DNA of 8,328 nt from Chitinophagales bacterium (GCA_020631175.1 JAHDHT010000075.1:1-8328); one strand, 5' to 3'. Shown: positions 1 through 6,318, counted from the stretch's first letter. Numbers and translations: made by a program. Notes: generated by a model not told the origin, from the sequence alone.

Positions 1-861
1 CTTCAATTCTTCGTAAAATTCCTGAGATGCATCAACACCTTTAACATTCAATCCAAGATCTTTATACATTTCCAAGACTGAAGAAAATTCATCCTTCCTT
101 AACAAACCATTATCTACAAAAATTCCGCTTAGCTGATTGCCGATCGCTTTATGAATCAAAGTAGCAGCAACTGAAGAATCTACTCCACCAGAAATACCCA
201 TGATAACTCTGTCTTTACCAACCTGTTCGCGAATTGACTGAACGGTTGCTTCAATAAACTGTTCCGAAGACCAGTTTCCTTCGCAATTGCATAGTCCGAA
301 AGTGAAATTAGAGAGTAATTTACTCCCTTCTTCAGAATGTGTCACCTCCGGGTGGAATTGTATGCCGTAAACAACGCTTTTTCTCAACCCTGATAGTTTA
401 TAAGCAGCATTTTGAATGCTGTTTGTACAGGCAATCACTTCGGCAGAAGCCGGTAAAGACATAATTGTATCGCCATGCGACATCCAAACCGGTGATGCAT
501 CACTTAAGCTCTTAAATAAGGCATCTTCTTTAGCTAAAACCTTCAGTTCAGCACGACCATATTCACGATGATCACTTTTCGCTACCGATCCTCCGTTACG
601 GGCTGCGATATATTGCGCACCATAACAAATACCAAGAACAGGGATTTCTTCCGGAACGGCAGAAAGATTAAATTCTAAAGCTTTTGGATCATTGACAGAA
701 AAAGGAGAACCACTAAGAATAACACCTTTAGCCTGATCGATATAAGACGGTATCTTGTTAAATGGATGTATCTCGCAATATACATTCAGTTCACGTATTC
801 TACGGGCGATCAACTGAGTGTATTGAGAACCAAAATCAAATATGATGATTTCAGGTGTCAT
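1..861 (-). CDS. guaA: GMP synthase (glutamine-hydrolysing), 3' end outside window
   Basis: Catalyses the last step of GMP synthesis, XMP + Gln + ATP to GMP, in the cytoplasm. The first 287 codons are present and the frame is open to the window edge; the family is usually about 510-525 aa, so the rest of the ATP-pyrophosphatase domain and the dimerisation domain lie outside. Residues 1-190 are a class I glutamine amidotransferase domain with the nucleophile Cys79 in GICYGAQ and the partner residues His170 and Glu172 in FHPEVTHS; REYGRAEL and VWMSHGD are further GuaA hallmarks. Residues 224-230 (SGGVDSS) form the PP-loop that binds ATP, followed by GIFVDNGLLRK. The ATG at 861 puts MTPEIIIFDFGSQYTQLIAR at the N-terminus, where GuaA proteins begin. 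It lies 40 bp downstream of the acyltransferase stop on the same strand, so the two are probably co-transcribed. Assignment is essentially certain. Confidence 0.97.
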   Translation of the reverse strand, partial: MTPEIIIFDFGSQYTQLIARRIRELNVYCEIHPFNKIPSYIDQAKGVILSGSPFSVNDPKALEFNLSAVPEEIPVLGICYGAQYIAARNGGSVAKSDHREYGRAELKVLAKEDALFKSLSDASPVWMSHGDTIMSLPASAEVIACTNSIQNAAYKLSGLRKSVVYGIQFHPEVTHSEEGSKLLSNFTFGLCNCEGNWSSEQFIEATVQSIREQVGKDRVIMGISGGVDSSVAATLIHKAIGNQLSGIFVDNGLLRKDEFSSVLEMYKDLGLNVKGVDASQEFYEELK

Positions 862-867
862 AAGGCT

Positions 868-875
868 CAAAAGTA
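868..875 (-). promoter_or_regulatory. Possible -7 box in front of guaA
   Basis: Read on the minus strand this is TACTTTTG, an exact match to the Bacteroidota -7 consensus TAnnTTTG. It ends 6 bp before the guaA ATG, so a transcript from it would be nearly leaderless. The only upstream TTG (890-892) is 14 bp away, shorter than the usual spacing of about 19-21 bp to the -33 box. It could be an internal promoter that uncouples guaA from the acyltransferase, or a chance match in AT-rich DNA. Confidence 0.2.
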
Positions 876-901
876 CAAATTCTCAATGGCAATAAGGAGA
901 A

Positions 902-2062
902 TCACTTTGCTTTTCTAAATCCTTTAATCGCTAGCGGAATCCATCCTAAAATGGGAATGTAAAAGAAGAAAAAGAAAGGGTTTTTCAAGAGATATTTAAA
1001 CCAGGCCAGCCAACCCGTTTCCATCGTAAAATGCTCACCTTTGTACAGCTTAAAACGACGTTCAAACTCTGCAAAAAAAGCGGGCCATCCGAATGGCATA
1101 TTCAAAGGGTACATATGTTGTTTTAACAAGGCTGTTTTCCAGAAATGCTTCCACTGAATACCTCGCTGACCATATACTTTAACATGCTTTGTTAATCCTT
1201 CCTGAAAATCTGCATGTACTATTTTAGTGATCTCTTTGATATCTTCTTCTGTTACATCTTCCGGTTCTTTGCCTACCAGTTCCCAGGGTTTGTAAATCTT
1301 ACCTTTTACATAAGTCAGTCGTGCCGGCCATGCATAATAAAACATCCAAGGAAAAATCAGCAGAAAAGGTAGCAAAAGTCCAATCGGAAGAAAGGGAATT
1401 CCCAGTTTCTGACTAAACTTATTGATAGCCGGTATGCTGTACGTATAAGGATTTATAAACTCCCCATTAACGGTCCAGATAGGACATATCGGAGCTTTGT
1501 ATTTACAGGCAAGTCTGATAAAACTCGTTGCAAAACGCTGCGTTTGATAGCGCTTATTAAAACCTTTTCCGATACCCGGAACACCTTCAGGATAAAGCAT
1601 GAGATGAGAATCCGGATACTGCATCATCGTTTCAAAATTCTTGAAGGTGGCATCTACCGCACCAACCCGTTTCCAGATATGCTTGATCATAAATGGATTC
1701 ATCAGATTAGAATAAGAAAGGGCAGGAGCAGCGAGCGGACGTAAAAAATGCCCAAGCTTATAGTCGTACCGTTGGTACAAGCTCGCGCACATCACCATCC
1801 CATCCCAGGGAAATGCCATTCCGCTATGATTAGAATAAAAAATAATCGGAGCTTCATCCGGATTTCGAAGCGGTACATCATCAAAATCAATAAATCGCGA
1901 TCTGAAATAAGCCTGATCTATCAGCGCAATAAATTTATCTACCAATAACTTCAGGTACTTCTCATCAAAGTACTCATCATAGATTACTTTATTAAATTTT
2001 AAAGTCTGCGCCTGTTGCTCGGGCGTCTGATCCCGAAATGCTATTCGTTTTTCTTTTGCCAA
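902..2062 (-). CDS. Lysophospholipid/glycerolipid acyltransferase-like membrane protein
   Basis: Probably moves an acyl chain onto a lysophospholipid or other glycerolipid at the inner membrane (PlsC-like fold). At residues 77-88 SNHSGMAFPWDG carries the His79/Asp87 pair, at HX7D spacing rather than the classic HX4D. LYPEG (156-160) matches the acyltransferase motif III (FPEG), followed by a Gly/Lys stretch, and APICPIW (190-196) matches the motif IV position. GAVDATFKNFETMM (134-147) resembles the segment between. Hydrophobic stretches at about 222-245 and 361-381 (a run of Phe) suggest membrane anchoring, with a basic tail GFRKAK. The start codon is TTG at 2062: an in-frame TGA lies at 2102-2104, there is no ATG between, and the next Met (residue 82) is inside the catalytic motif. 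It is read toward guaA, 40 bp away, and is divergent from ravA. The fold is well supported; the substrate is unknown. Confidence 0.85.
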   Translation of the reverse strand: MAKEKRIAFRDQTPEQQAQTLKFNKVIYDEYFDEKYLKLLVDKFIALIDQAYFRSRFIDFDDVPLRNPDEAPIIFYSNHSGMAFPWDGMVMCASLYQRYDYKLGHFLRPLAAPALSYSNLMNPFMIKHIWKRVGAVDATFKNFETMMQYPDSHLMLYPEGVPGIGKGFNKRYQTQRFATSFIRLACKYKAPICPIWTVNGEFINPYTYSIPAINKFSQKLGIPFLPIGLLLPFLLIFPWMFYYAWPARLTYVKGKIYKPWELVGKEPEDVTEEDIKEITKIVHADFQEGLTKHVKVYGQRGIQWKHFWKTALLKQHMYPLNMPFGWPAFFAEFERRFKLYKGEHFTMETGWLAWFKYLLKNPFFFFFYIPILGWIPLAIKGFRKAK

Positions 2063-2118
2063 TGGTTGGGTTTGTAAATCAATATAACAAGAATATTTAA
2101 TTCATCCTTTTTTGTTTG

Positions 2119-2132
2119 GGCAGCTACCTGCC
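2119..2132. repeat. Small hairpin upstream of the acyltransferase gene
   Basis: GGCAG and CTGCC form a perfect 5-bp GC-rich stem around a 4-base loop, about 57 bp upstream of the TTG start of the acyltransferase gene. It could fold in that gene's leader. No U-tract follows on the minus strand close enough for a convincing terminator. Confidence 0.4.
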
Positions 2133-2229
2133 ACCATTTTCTAAAGCATCTATATCGAACGAAAAAATCCTTGATTTGAAAATAATGTCATATTTCTAAA
2201 ACCGGTACCGAGCTTTCCGCTTGTACGCA

Positions 2230-2316
2230 CTGTTTTCAAAAATAATTCAGCTAAACTTTTGCTGGTCTTCCTTCGTCAGCCTTCGCAAAAGCAGCTTCAT
2301 ACATTTTTGAAAACAG
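2230..2316. repeat. Long nested inverted repeat (87 bp)
   Basis: The outer arms, CTGTTTTCAAAAAT (2230-2243) and ATTTTTGAAAACAG (2303-2316), are perfect 14-bp reverse complements. Nested inside, CTTTTGC (2256-2262) and GCAAAAG (2285-2291) pair perfectly over 7 bp, and AGCT occurs in both spacers (2249-2252, 2293-2296). The whole could extrude as a cruciform or, transcribed, fold into a long interrupted hairpin. No transposase or flanking target-site duplication is evident. It may be a small non-autonomous repeat or a structured RNA element; its function is unknown. Confidence 0.7.
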
Positions 2317-2427
2317 AGGGTATCGCTGCAATCTCTGCTGCGAGTGCGAGTTTAGATTCAAGTATAAAATGCCAAGAAAATTCAAACGTCAAATTCAAAC
2401 TCAAGTGCAAATCTGTTTCAGTGAAAA

Positions 2428-2447
2428 TCCTTCCTAACAAGGAAGGA
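2428..2447. repeat. Perfect 7-bp stem hairpin
   Basis: TCCTTCC (2428-2434) and GGAAGGA (2441-2447) are exact reverse complements around the 6-base loop TAACAA. No gene ends just before it and no T-run follows on either strand, so it is not a convincing terminator. It is probably part of the intergenic repeat cluster. Confidence 0.55.
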
Positions 2448-2468
2448 CAGAATGCTCCAAGAACGCAA

Positions 2469-2493
2469 TGACCTGTCTTGAGCTTGTCGAAAG
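2469..2493. repeat. Interspersed repeat resembling the 'GAGCTTGTCGAA' family
   Basis: The segment begins TGACCTGTCTTGAGCTTGTC and closely resembles a short repeat (core CTGAGCTTGTCGAA, reverse TTCGACAAGCTCAG) that I recall as frequent in intergenic DNA of many bacteria, including Bacteroidota. This copy looks diverged (TTGAGC instead of CTGAGC, one extra A). The resemblance is from memory, not from a search. Confidence 0.5.
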
Positions 2494-2503
2494 ATCGAAG
2501 CTC
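2480..2503. repeat. 24-bp hairpin overlapping the repeat
   Basis: GAGCTT (2480-2485) pairs with AAGCTC (2498-2503). Inside, after a two-base GT bulge, CGA pairs with TCG around the loop AAGA. It overlaps the GAGCTTGTCGAA-like repeat and extends its inverted symmetry. Confidence 0.55.
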
Positions 2504-2617
2504 TCTTAAAAGGTGTAAACATTTATAAGTTCAAGACTATTCGAAAAAAGAAGACTAAAAAAACGCTAAATTACTGTGCTACAAAATACCGTGCTACTGA
2601 ACAATGAAAAACCGAAT

Positions 2618-2641
2618 TCTCCCGAGCGAAGTCGAGGGAAC
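2618..2641. repeat. Interspersed repeat resembling the 'CCCGAGCGAAGTCGAGGG' family
   Basis: The core CCCGAGCGAAGTCGAGGG is an imperfect palindrome with CCC/GGG ends, and it matches a short repeat I recall as abundant between genes in Bacteroidota and some other phyla. GC content here is clearly above the AT-rich surroundings. No coding or terminator role is evident: no gene end is near. Confidence 0.55.
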
Positions 2642-2689
2642 TTCCGTTTCGAAAAATAAAAAGCCAATCAAAAAGTGAATGCTCAATGT

Positions 2690-2728
2690 GCCGAAGATTT
2701 AAACAAAAAGACTCATCACAGCTTCGGC
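2690..2728. repeat. Inverted repeat GCCGAAG/CTTCGGC
   Basis: GCCGAAG (2690-2696) and CTTCGGC (2722-2728) are perfect 7-bp reverse complements separated by 25 bp. The right arm runs directly into the -7-like box and the TTTGCG repeat, so it may be one end of the same repeat unit or a protein-binding site upstream of ravA. Confidence 0.45.
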
Positions 2729-2738
2729 TTTACTCAAA

Positions 2739-2746
2739 TATCTTTG
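2739..2746 (+). promoter_or_regulatory. Candidate -7 promoter box for ravA-viaA
   Basis: TATCTTTG is an exact match to the Bacteroidota -7 consensus TAnnTTTG, 110 bp before the ravA ATG and in the right direction. No TTG/TTTG -33 element sits 19-21 bp upstream. The box is embedded in the TTTGCG repeat, so the match may belong to the repeat rather than to this operon. If used, the leader would be about 105 nt. Confidence 0.3.
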
Positions 2747-2770
2747 CGCCTTTGCGTCCTTGCGGTGAAA
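2741..2770. repeat. Interspersed repeat with tandem (C)TTTGCG units
   Basis: The segment has an 8-9 base internal period: TCTTTGCGCC, TTTGCGTCC, TTGCGGTGAAA. It resembles a short repeat ('CTTTGCGTCCTTGCGGTGAAA'-like) that I recall from many Bacteroidota intergenic regions. It lies within the presumed leader/promoter region of ravA. Copy number in this genome cannot be judged from the window. Confidence 0.55.
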
Positions 2771-2788
2771 ACAAACCCGAATTTAAGT

Positions 2789-2810
2789 ATCCGTGTTCTC
2801 CATGGTAAAA
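2789..2810. repeat. Possible second half of the repeat ('CCGTGTTCTCCATGGT' type)
   Basis: ATCCGTGTTCTCCATGGTAA resembles the 'CCGTGTTCTCCGTGGT'-type repeats that often accompany the TTTGCG repeat in intergenic DNA. Here it lies 18 bp downstream of that element and 46 bp before the ravA start. The resemblance is recalled, not searched. Confidence 0.35.
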
Positions 2811-2856
2811 GCAGTAAAAAACAGAACTTTTTGCCCTTAAAAACCTTGTATTTTAT

Positions 2857-4425
2857 ATGAGTAAAGACATCGAAACTCAATCTGAAATTTACAATCGTAC
2901 AAAGGCTTTATTGTCGCATTTAAGTGAAGGACTTTACGAAAAACAGGCAGCTGTGAATCTTGCATTCTTAAGTGCCATGGCCGGAGAAAGCATTTTTTTA
3001 TTGGGGCCTCCGGGAGTTGGAAAAAGCTTAGTGGCAAGACGATTGAAATTTGCTTTTCTCGATGGTGTTTCTTTCGAATATCTGATGAGTAAATTTAGCA
3101 CCCCAGATGAAGTATTTGGTCCAATATCAATACAGAAGTTAAAAGATCAGGATAAGTATGAACGGTTAACCGATCGTTATTTGCCTGGTGCTAATATTGT
3201 TTTTTTGGATGAAATCTGGAAAGCAGGTCCTGCCATTCAAAATGCATTACTTACCATTTTAAATGAAAAAATTTATCGTAATGGAGATGAAGATTTGAAA
3301 GTTAATATTCATGGTATTATTACAGCATCTAATGAACTGCCAACTCAAAATGCAAACTTAGCACCCATATGGGATCGATTTTTAATTCGATTGGAAATGG
3401 GCAACATCAGGAAGATGAAGGACTTTATCCATATGATAACGGATACAACTGACCTTTATAAAGACAATATCCCTGAAGAGATAAAAATTTCGAATAAAGA
3501 AATAGATCAGTTCTATGAAAAAATTAATCAAGTCGAAATTGGGCCTGAAGTTTTAAATACGATTCAATTAATTAAAATAAAGATAGAAGAACACAATGTG
3601 CGAATAGGGGAGTCGGGCCGTCCGATTGTTATTCATGACCGCCGTTGGAAGAAAATAATTCGTTTGTTGAGAACTTCCGCATTTTTAAATGGCCGTTCCA
3701 ATGTTGATTTGATGGATTGTTTTTTAATGAAGCATTGTTTGTGGAATCACCCTGATCATTGCCAGGTTATAATCGATATCATATCTGCTGCAATTGAAAA
3801 ACATGGATTTTCTATTGCTGTAAATCTTCAAGCATTGAAAAGAGAGATACAGGAATTTACGGAAGATGTTGATCAGGAGATTAGGGTAAAAAATATAGTC
3901 TCTTCTGCTGAACTAATGCCTTTTTATGATGAGTATTTTAAACTGAAAAAACAGGAAGATAAATTTAGTGGTGTTTTTATCAGTATTAAGCAGTATCGTA
4001 CTTTAAAAATGGATGAACCGGAAGTAACTAATTTTTACGATGAAGAGAAAAATTTAGTTAATCGTATAAAAGTTGCTAAAGGAAGAAAAGAACATTCTAT
4101 AGATGTCTATAGAGATTCGAATATCACTATCTATCATCTTGAAACAAGAATAACGGATCAGGTAGAGTATATAGATAAAAAACCACATCCTGTTTTGCAA
4201 AAATTCTGGGATGAAAAGCATGCTAAGCTAAGTGAATATATAAATACACAACTGGATAAGCTAAAAGATAGCTTTCCTGCAGCATTCAATACAATGCACA
4301 AACATTTATTTGTTTCTGAAGAATACATTCCCCTTGTCCAAAAGAATTACAGGGAAGTGGAAGAACAGCTTAAGCAATTGCAATTGCAGCTGGAGAAATT
4401 ACAATTTCGTTATTTAAATTCTTAA
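2857..4425 (+). CDS. ravA: RavA-type MoxR AAA+ ATPase
   Basis: Hexameric ATPase motor of the RavA-ViaA system; in E. coli it binds lysine decarboxylase LdcI and, with ViaA, acts on respiratory complexes and the inner membrane. At 522 aa it is close to E. coli RavA (498). Walker A is GPPGVGKS (50-57), Walker B IVFLDE (114-119), sensor 1 Asn159 in TASNELP, a likely arginine finger Arg174 in WDRFLIR, and sensor 2 in DRRWKK (261-266). RavA hallmarks rather than general MoxR ones are LLGPPG...ARRLKFAF, FEYLMSKFSTPDEVFGP (73-89) and DEIWKAGPAI (118-127). The region after about 330 (FSGVFISIKQYRTL) aligns by position with the LdcI-binding LARA domain of E. coli RavA but is divergent. The C-terminus (about 495-517) is a Gln/Leu-rich coiled coil. 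The ATG at 2857 starts the conserved N-terminus. viaA follows after 9 bp. Very sure of the family; the client is unknown. Confidence 0.93.
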   Translation: MSKDIETQSEIYNRTKALLSHLSEGLYEKQAAVNLAFLSAMAGESIFLLGPPGVGKSLVARRLKFAFLDGVSFEYLMSKFSTPDEVFGPISIQKLKDQDKYERLTDRYLPGANIVFLDEIWKAGPAIQNALLTILNEKIYRNGDEDLKVNIHGIITASNELPTQNANLAPIWDRFLIRLEMGNIRKMKDFIHMITDTTDLYKDNIPEEIKISNKEIDQFYEKINQVEIGPEVLNTIQLIKIKIEEHNVRIGESGRPIVIHDRRWKKIIRLLRTSAFLNGRSNVDLMDCFLMKHCLWNHPDHCQVIIDIISAAIEKHGFSIAVNLQALKREIQEFTEDVDQEIRVKNIVSSAELMPFYDEYFKLKKQEDKFSGVFISIKQYRTLKMDEPEVTNFYDEEKNLVNRIKVAKGRKEHSIDVYRDSNITIYHLETRITDQVEYIDKKPHPVLQKFWDEKHAKLSEYINTQLDKLKDSFPAAFNTMHKHLFVSEEYIPLVQKNYREVEEQLKQLQLQLEKLQFRYLNS

Positions 4426-4434
4426 CGATAGTAA

Positions 4435-6060
4435 ATGCGGATTGATTACGAAATAGAACTTGAAAAGGAATATAATCGATTTATTGAATTCGGTCATATT
4501 TTGAATAAGCGGATGCGTACTTATTTGGTGCAGTATATTCGCAATAAATTTGATACTAATCGATTTCTAATACCTGAATTAAATGAACAGTATTATATTT
4601 ATTTTACCGGGGCTCTTGATCGGATTTTTAGTATTCAATCTTTATTTGAATTAACTGCTGATAATATCCATTTAAAATATCAAATCATTCATGATATTTT
4701 ATATTTCTTAAAAAAGGCTTATAAAAATGTAAGGGTTAAAAATCCTTTTGCTGACGAAAAGTTGCGTTTAGAAGGTTGGTCTGTTACGCCTTTTTTCACT
4801 TTCCTGCATCGTTATCCTGCATTAATTAAATATTTGTCAGAACAATATCATCGATCAGAAATTGACACACAGTTTTTTAAAAGTAAATTTGATCAACTGA
4901 TTAATCATCAATCTGCTGAAAATTATACGCAAGAAGAGAAGGAAAAAATTGAAATGTTTATCCACGATATTCTGGCCCAATGGGATGCCTTGCTTTATGC
5001 TAAAATTCTGGAGTTTCAACTTTTAAAGTTTGAAGAAGAAGAAAACAATTACACTGATTTATTAGAAAAGAAAATTAAAGAGTATAATAAAATCAAAAGT
5101 TACATCAATCCGATCTCTAATTATTTGGGCTGGGATTTTTCGAGGAAACTTTGGCAGGAAAGTTCTTTTAATATTATTCAGCACTATGAATCTTTATTAG
5201 AAAAAGAGGAGTCTGTAAAAGCACTTGCTGATTTATTAGGTGGCATGCGCGAAGCTGAAATTGAAATGGAAGAAGAGACCTTCAAAAAAACAATCATCCG
5301 TCAGCAATGGCAAACAGATGAAGACAGAAAAGCAGAAATAGTCGGAGTAAAAGAAAGTGATGAACTTAGTAACTTATTGAGTTCAGAAGTACAGTTAATG
5401 AGTGATTCGGATCTTGAATATTTATTTTTAAAAAAATATGCGGATAAAAAATTATTAACCTTCAAATTCGAAGACCGAAAGTTAGTTAAAAGTGAAGATC
5501 ATTATGTTGAAGTAAATCAAAGAGTTCGGGAAAAAGAAAAAGGTCCTTTTATTATTTGCGTTGATACCAGTGAAAGTATGCATGGTACACCTGAACTGAT
5601 TGCTAAGGTTTTAAGTCTGGCTATTTTAAAAATGGCAATGCATGAAAACCGAAGAGCTTTTTTAATTATTTTTTCAACCGGAATTCAAACACTCGATTTA
5701 TTTGATATAGCAAATAGCATAGATGATATTGCTGCATTTTTGAAAATGTCTTTTTACGGAGGGACAGATGCTACAATGGCATTAACAGAAGCAATACGTC
5801 AGTTAGGTACTAATGCTTATGCTGATGCAGATATTTTGATGGTTTCTGATTTTATAATGTCCCGTTTAGATTTAGATATTGAAAACAGTATTAAATATCA
5901 TCAGCAAAATCAAAATACACAATTTCATTGTCTTGTAATCGGTAAAGAATCGAACGAAAACGTATTAAAAGTATTCGATACAAATTGGAAATATGACCCT
6001 GAAGAAAAGGGTATTATAAGATCAATTACCAGAGGATTTAGTGATATTGTAAACAGATAA
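4435..6060 (+). CDS. viaA: ViaA-type VWA-domain partner of RavA
   Basis: Partner protein that in E. coli binds RavA, stimulates its ATPase activity and links it to membrane and respiratory targets. The C-terminal third is a von Willebrand A domain: GPFIICVDTSESM gives the MIDAS DxSxS residues Asp377, Ser379 and Ser381, with Thr444 in YGGTD and Asp472 in VSDFI completing the metal site. HENRRAFLIIFST and FDTNWKYDP match ViaA at the same places. Before it, LLGGMREAE (267-275), KESDELSNLLSSE and LEYLFLKKYADKKLLTF are also ViaA signatures, so this is not a generic VWA protein. The N-terminal 260 residues are helical, rich in Lys, Glu and aromatics, with no signal peptide or obvious membrane span. 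At 541 aa it is longer than E. coli ViaA (483). The ATG lies 9 bp after the ravA stop, implying coupled expression. It ends 24 bp from the convergent PspC-like gene, with no visible terminator. Confidence 0.92.
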   Translation: MRIDYEIELEKEYNRFIEFGHILNKRMRTYLVQYIRNKFDTNRFLIPELNEQYYIYFTGALDRIFSIQSLFELTADNIHLKYQIIHDILYFLKKAYKNVRVKNPFADEKLRLEGWSVTPFFTFLHRYPALIKYLSEQYHRSEIDTQFFKSKFDQLINHQSAENYTQEEKEKIEMFIHDILAQWDALLYAKILEFQLLKFEEEENNYTDLLEKKIKEYNKIKSYINPISNYLGWDFSRKLWQESSFNIIQHYESLLEKEESVKALADLLGGMREAEIEMEEETFKKTIIRQQWQTDEDRKAEIVGVKESDELSNLLSSEVQLMSDSDLEYLFLKKYADKKLLTFKFEDRKLVKSEDHYVEVNQRVREKEKGPFIICVDTSESMHGTPELIAKVLSLAILKMAMHENRRAFLIIFSTGIQTLDLFDIANSIDDIAAFLKMSFYGGTDATMALTEAIRQLGTNAYADADILMVSDFIMSRLDLDIENSIKYHQQNQNTQFHCLVIGKESNENVLKVFDTNWKYDPEEKGIIRSITRGFSDIVNR

Positions 6061-6084
6061 GACTGTTTTATTCTTAAGATCTGC

Positions 6085-6318
6085 TTAGCTCCAGATCGGA
6101 TTTACTTTTCTCTTAATGTAGTCTTTTACATTTATCCAGAAAGCTATAAATATATATACTAGAATAGGAGACCAGAAGGTAATAAAAGTGATATAGATGA
6201 AATATAATCTAACGATAGATGAGGAGATACCCATCTTTTTACCAATGTATGTGCAGACACCAAAAGCGTTAGGCTCCACAATTTCTCTTATTTTATCTTC
6301 ATCCCAGAATTTAAACAT
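6085..6318 (-). CDS. Small PspC-domain membrane protein
   Basis: A 77-aa protein made up almost entirely of one PspC domain. FGVCTYIGKKMGISSSIVRL (19-38) matches the PspC pattern GVCaGiAeylGid.tlvRl, followed by two closely spaced hydrophobic segments (about 36-48 and 51-62) and a basic tail (KDYIKRK). In E. coli, PspC is an inner-membrane sensor/effector of the phage-shock envelope-stress response; stand-alone short PspC proteins are common in Bacteroidota and their role is poorly known. The ATG at 6318 keeps the acidic N-terminus FKFWDEDK. It converges on viaA with 24 bp between stops, and is preceded by the terminator of the next gene, so it is probably its own unit. No pspA or pspB is present. 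Functional linkage to RavA-ViaA through envelope stress is only a suggestion from position. Confidence 0.82.
   Translation of the reverse strand: MFKFWDEDKIREIVEPNAFGVCTYIGKKMGISSSIVRLYFIYITFITFWSPILVYIFIAFWINVKDYIKRKVNPIWS

Larger units (their letters stand above)
2063..2856. other. Repeat-rich intergenic block between divergent genes
   Basis: This 794-bp gap separates the divergent acyltransferase and ravA genes. I found no credible gene: the open frames are short, start at odd places and have no recognisable protein features. It holds a long nested inverted repeat (2230-2316), three compact hairpins (2119-2132, 2428-2447, 2480-2503), a wider inverted repeat (2690-2728), and segments resembling interspersed repeats seen in many Bacteroidota (2469-2493, 2618-2641, 2741-2770, 2789-2810). 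There is also a degenerate six-base TCAAAY-like run at about 2381-2412 and a short direct repeat GTGCTAC at 2576-2582 and 2591-2597. Promoters for both flanking genes must lie here, but only one -7-like box (2739-2746) stands out. Confidence 0.7.

Noticed and set aside
1544..1948. Plus-strand open frames of 66 codons inside the acyltransferase gene
   Set aside because: They are antisense to a conserved protein with catalytic motifs and have no features of their own.
2237..2244. Minus-strand TATTTTTG as a -7 box for the acyltransferase gene
   Set aside because: It matches TAnnTTTG but lies in the arm of the inverted repeat, about 175 bp from the start, with no clear -33 element; an A/T-run coincidence is likely.
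2381..2412. TCAAAY-like six-base tandem run as a microsatellite
   Set aside because: The units are too diverged in length and sequence to call a true tandem repeat.
2428..2447. Hairpin as an intrinsic terminator
   Set aside because: No gene ends upstream of it on either strand and there is no T-run after the stem.
2259..2471. 70-codon open frame on the plus strand in the intergenic block
   Set aside because: It starts at a TTG inside the inverted repeat, runs through hairpins and degenerate repeats and shows no recognisable protein features.
2063..2856. CRISPR array, tRNA or small mobile element with transposase
   Set aside because: No regularly spaced identical repeats, no cloverleaf-like arms with a CCA or T-loop motif, and no transposase-like reading frame.
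2675..2860. 61-codon open frame just before ravA
   Set aside because: It overlaps the interspersed repeats and the ravA start, and its amino acids simply translate the TTTGCG repeat.
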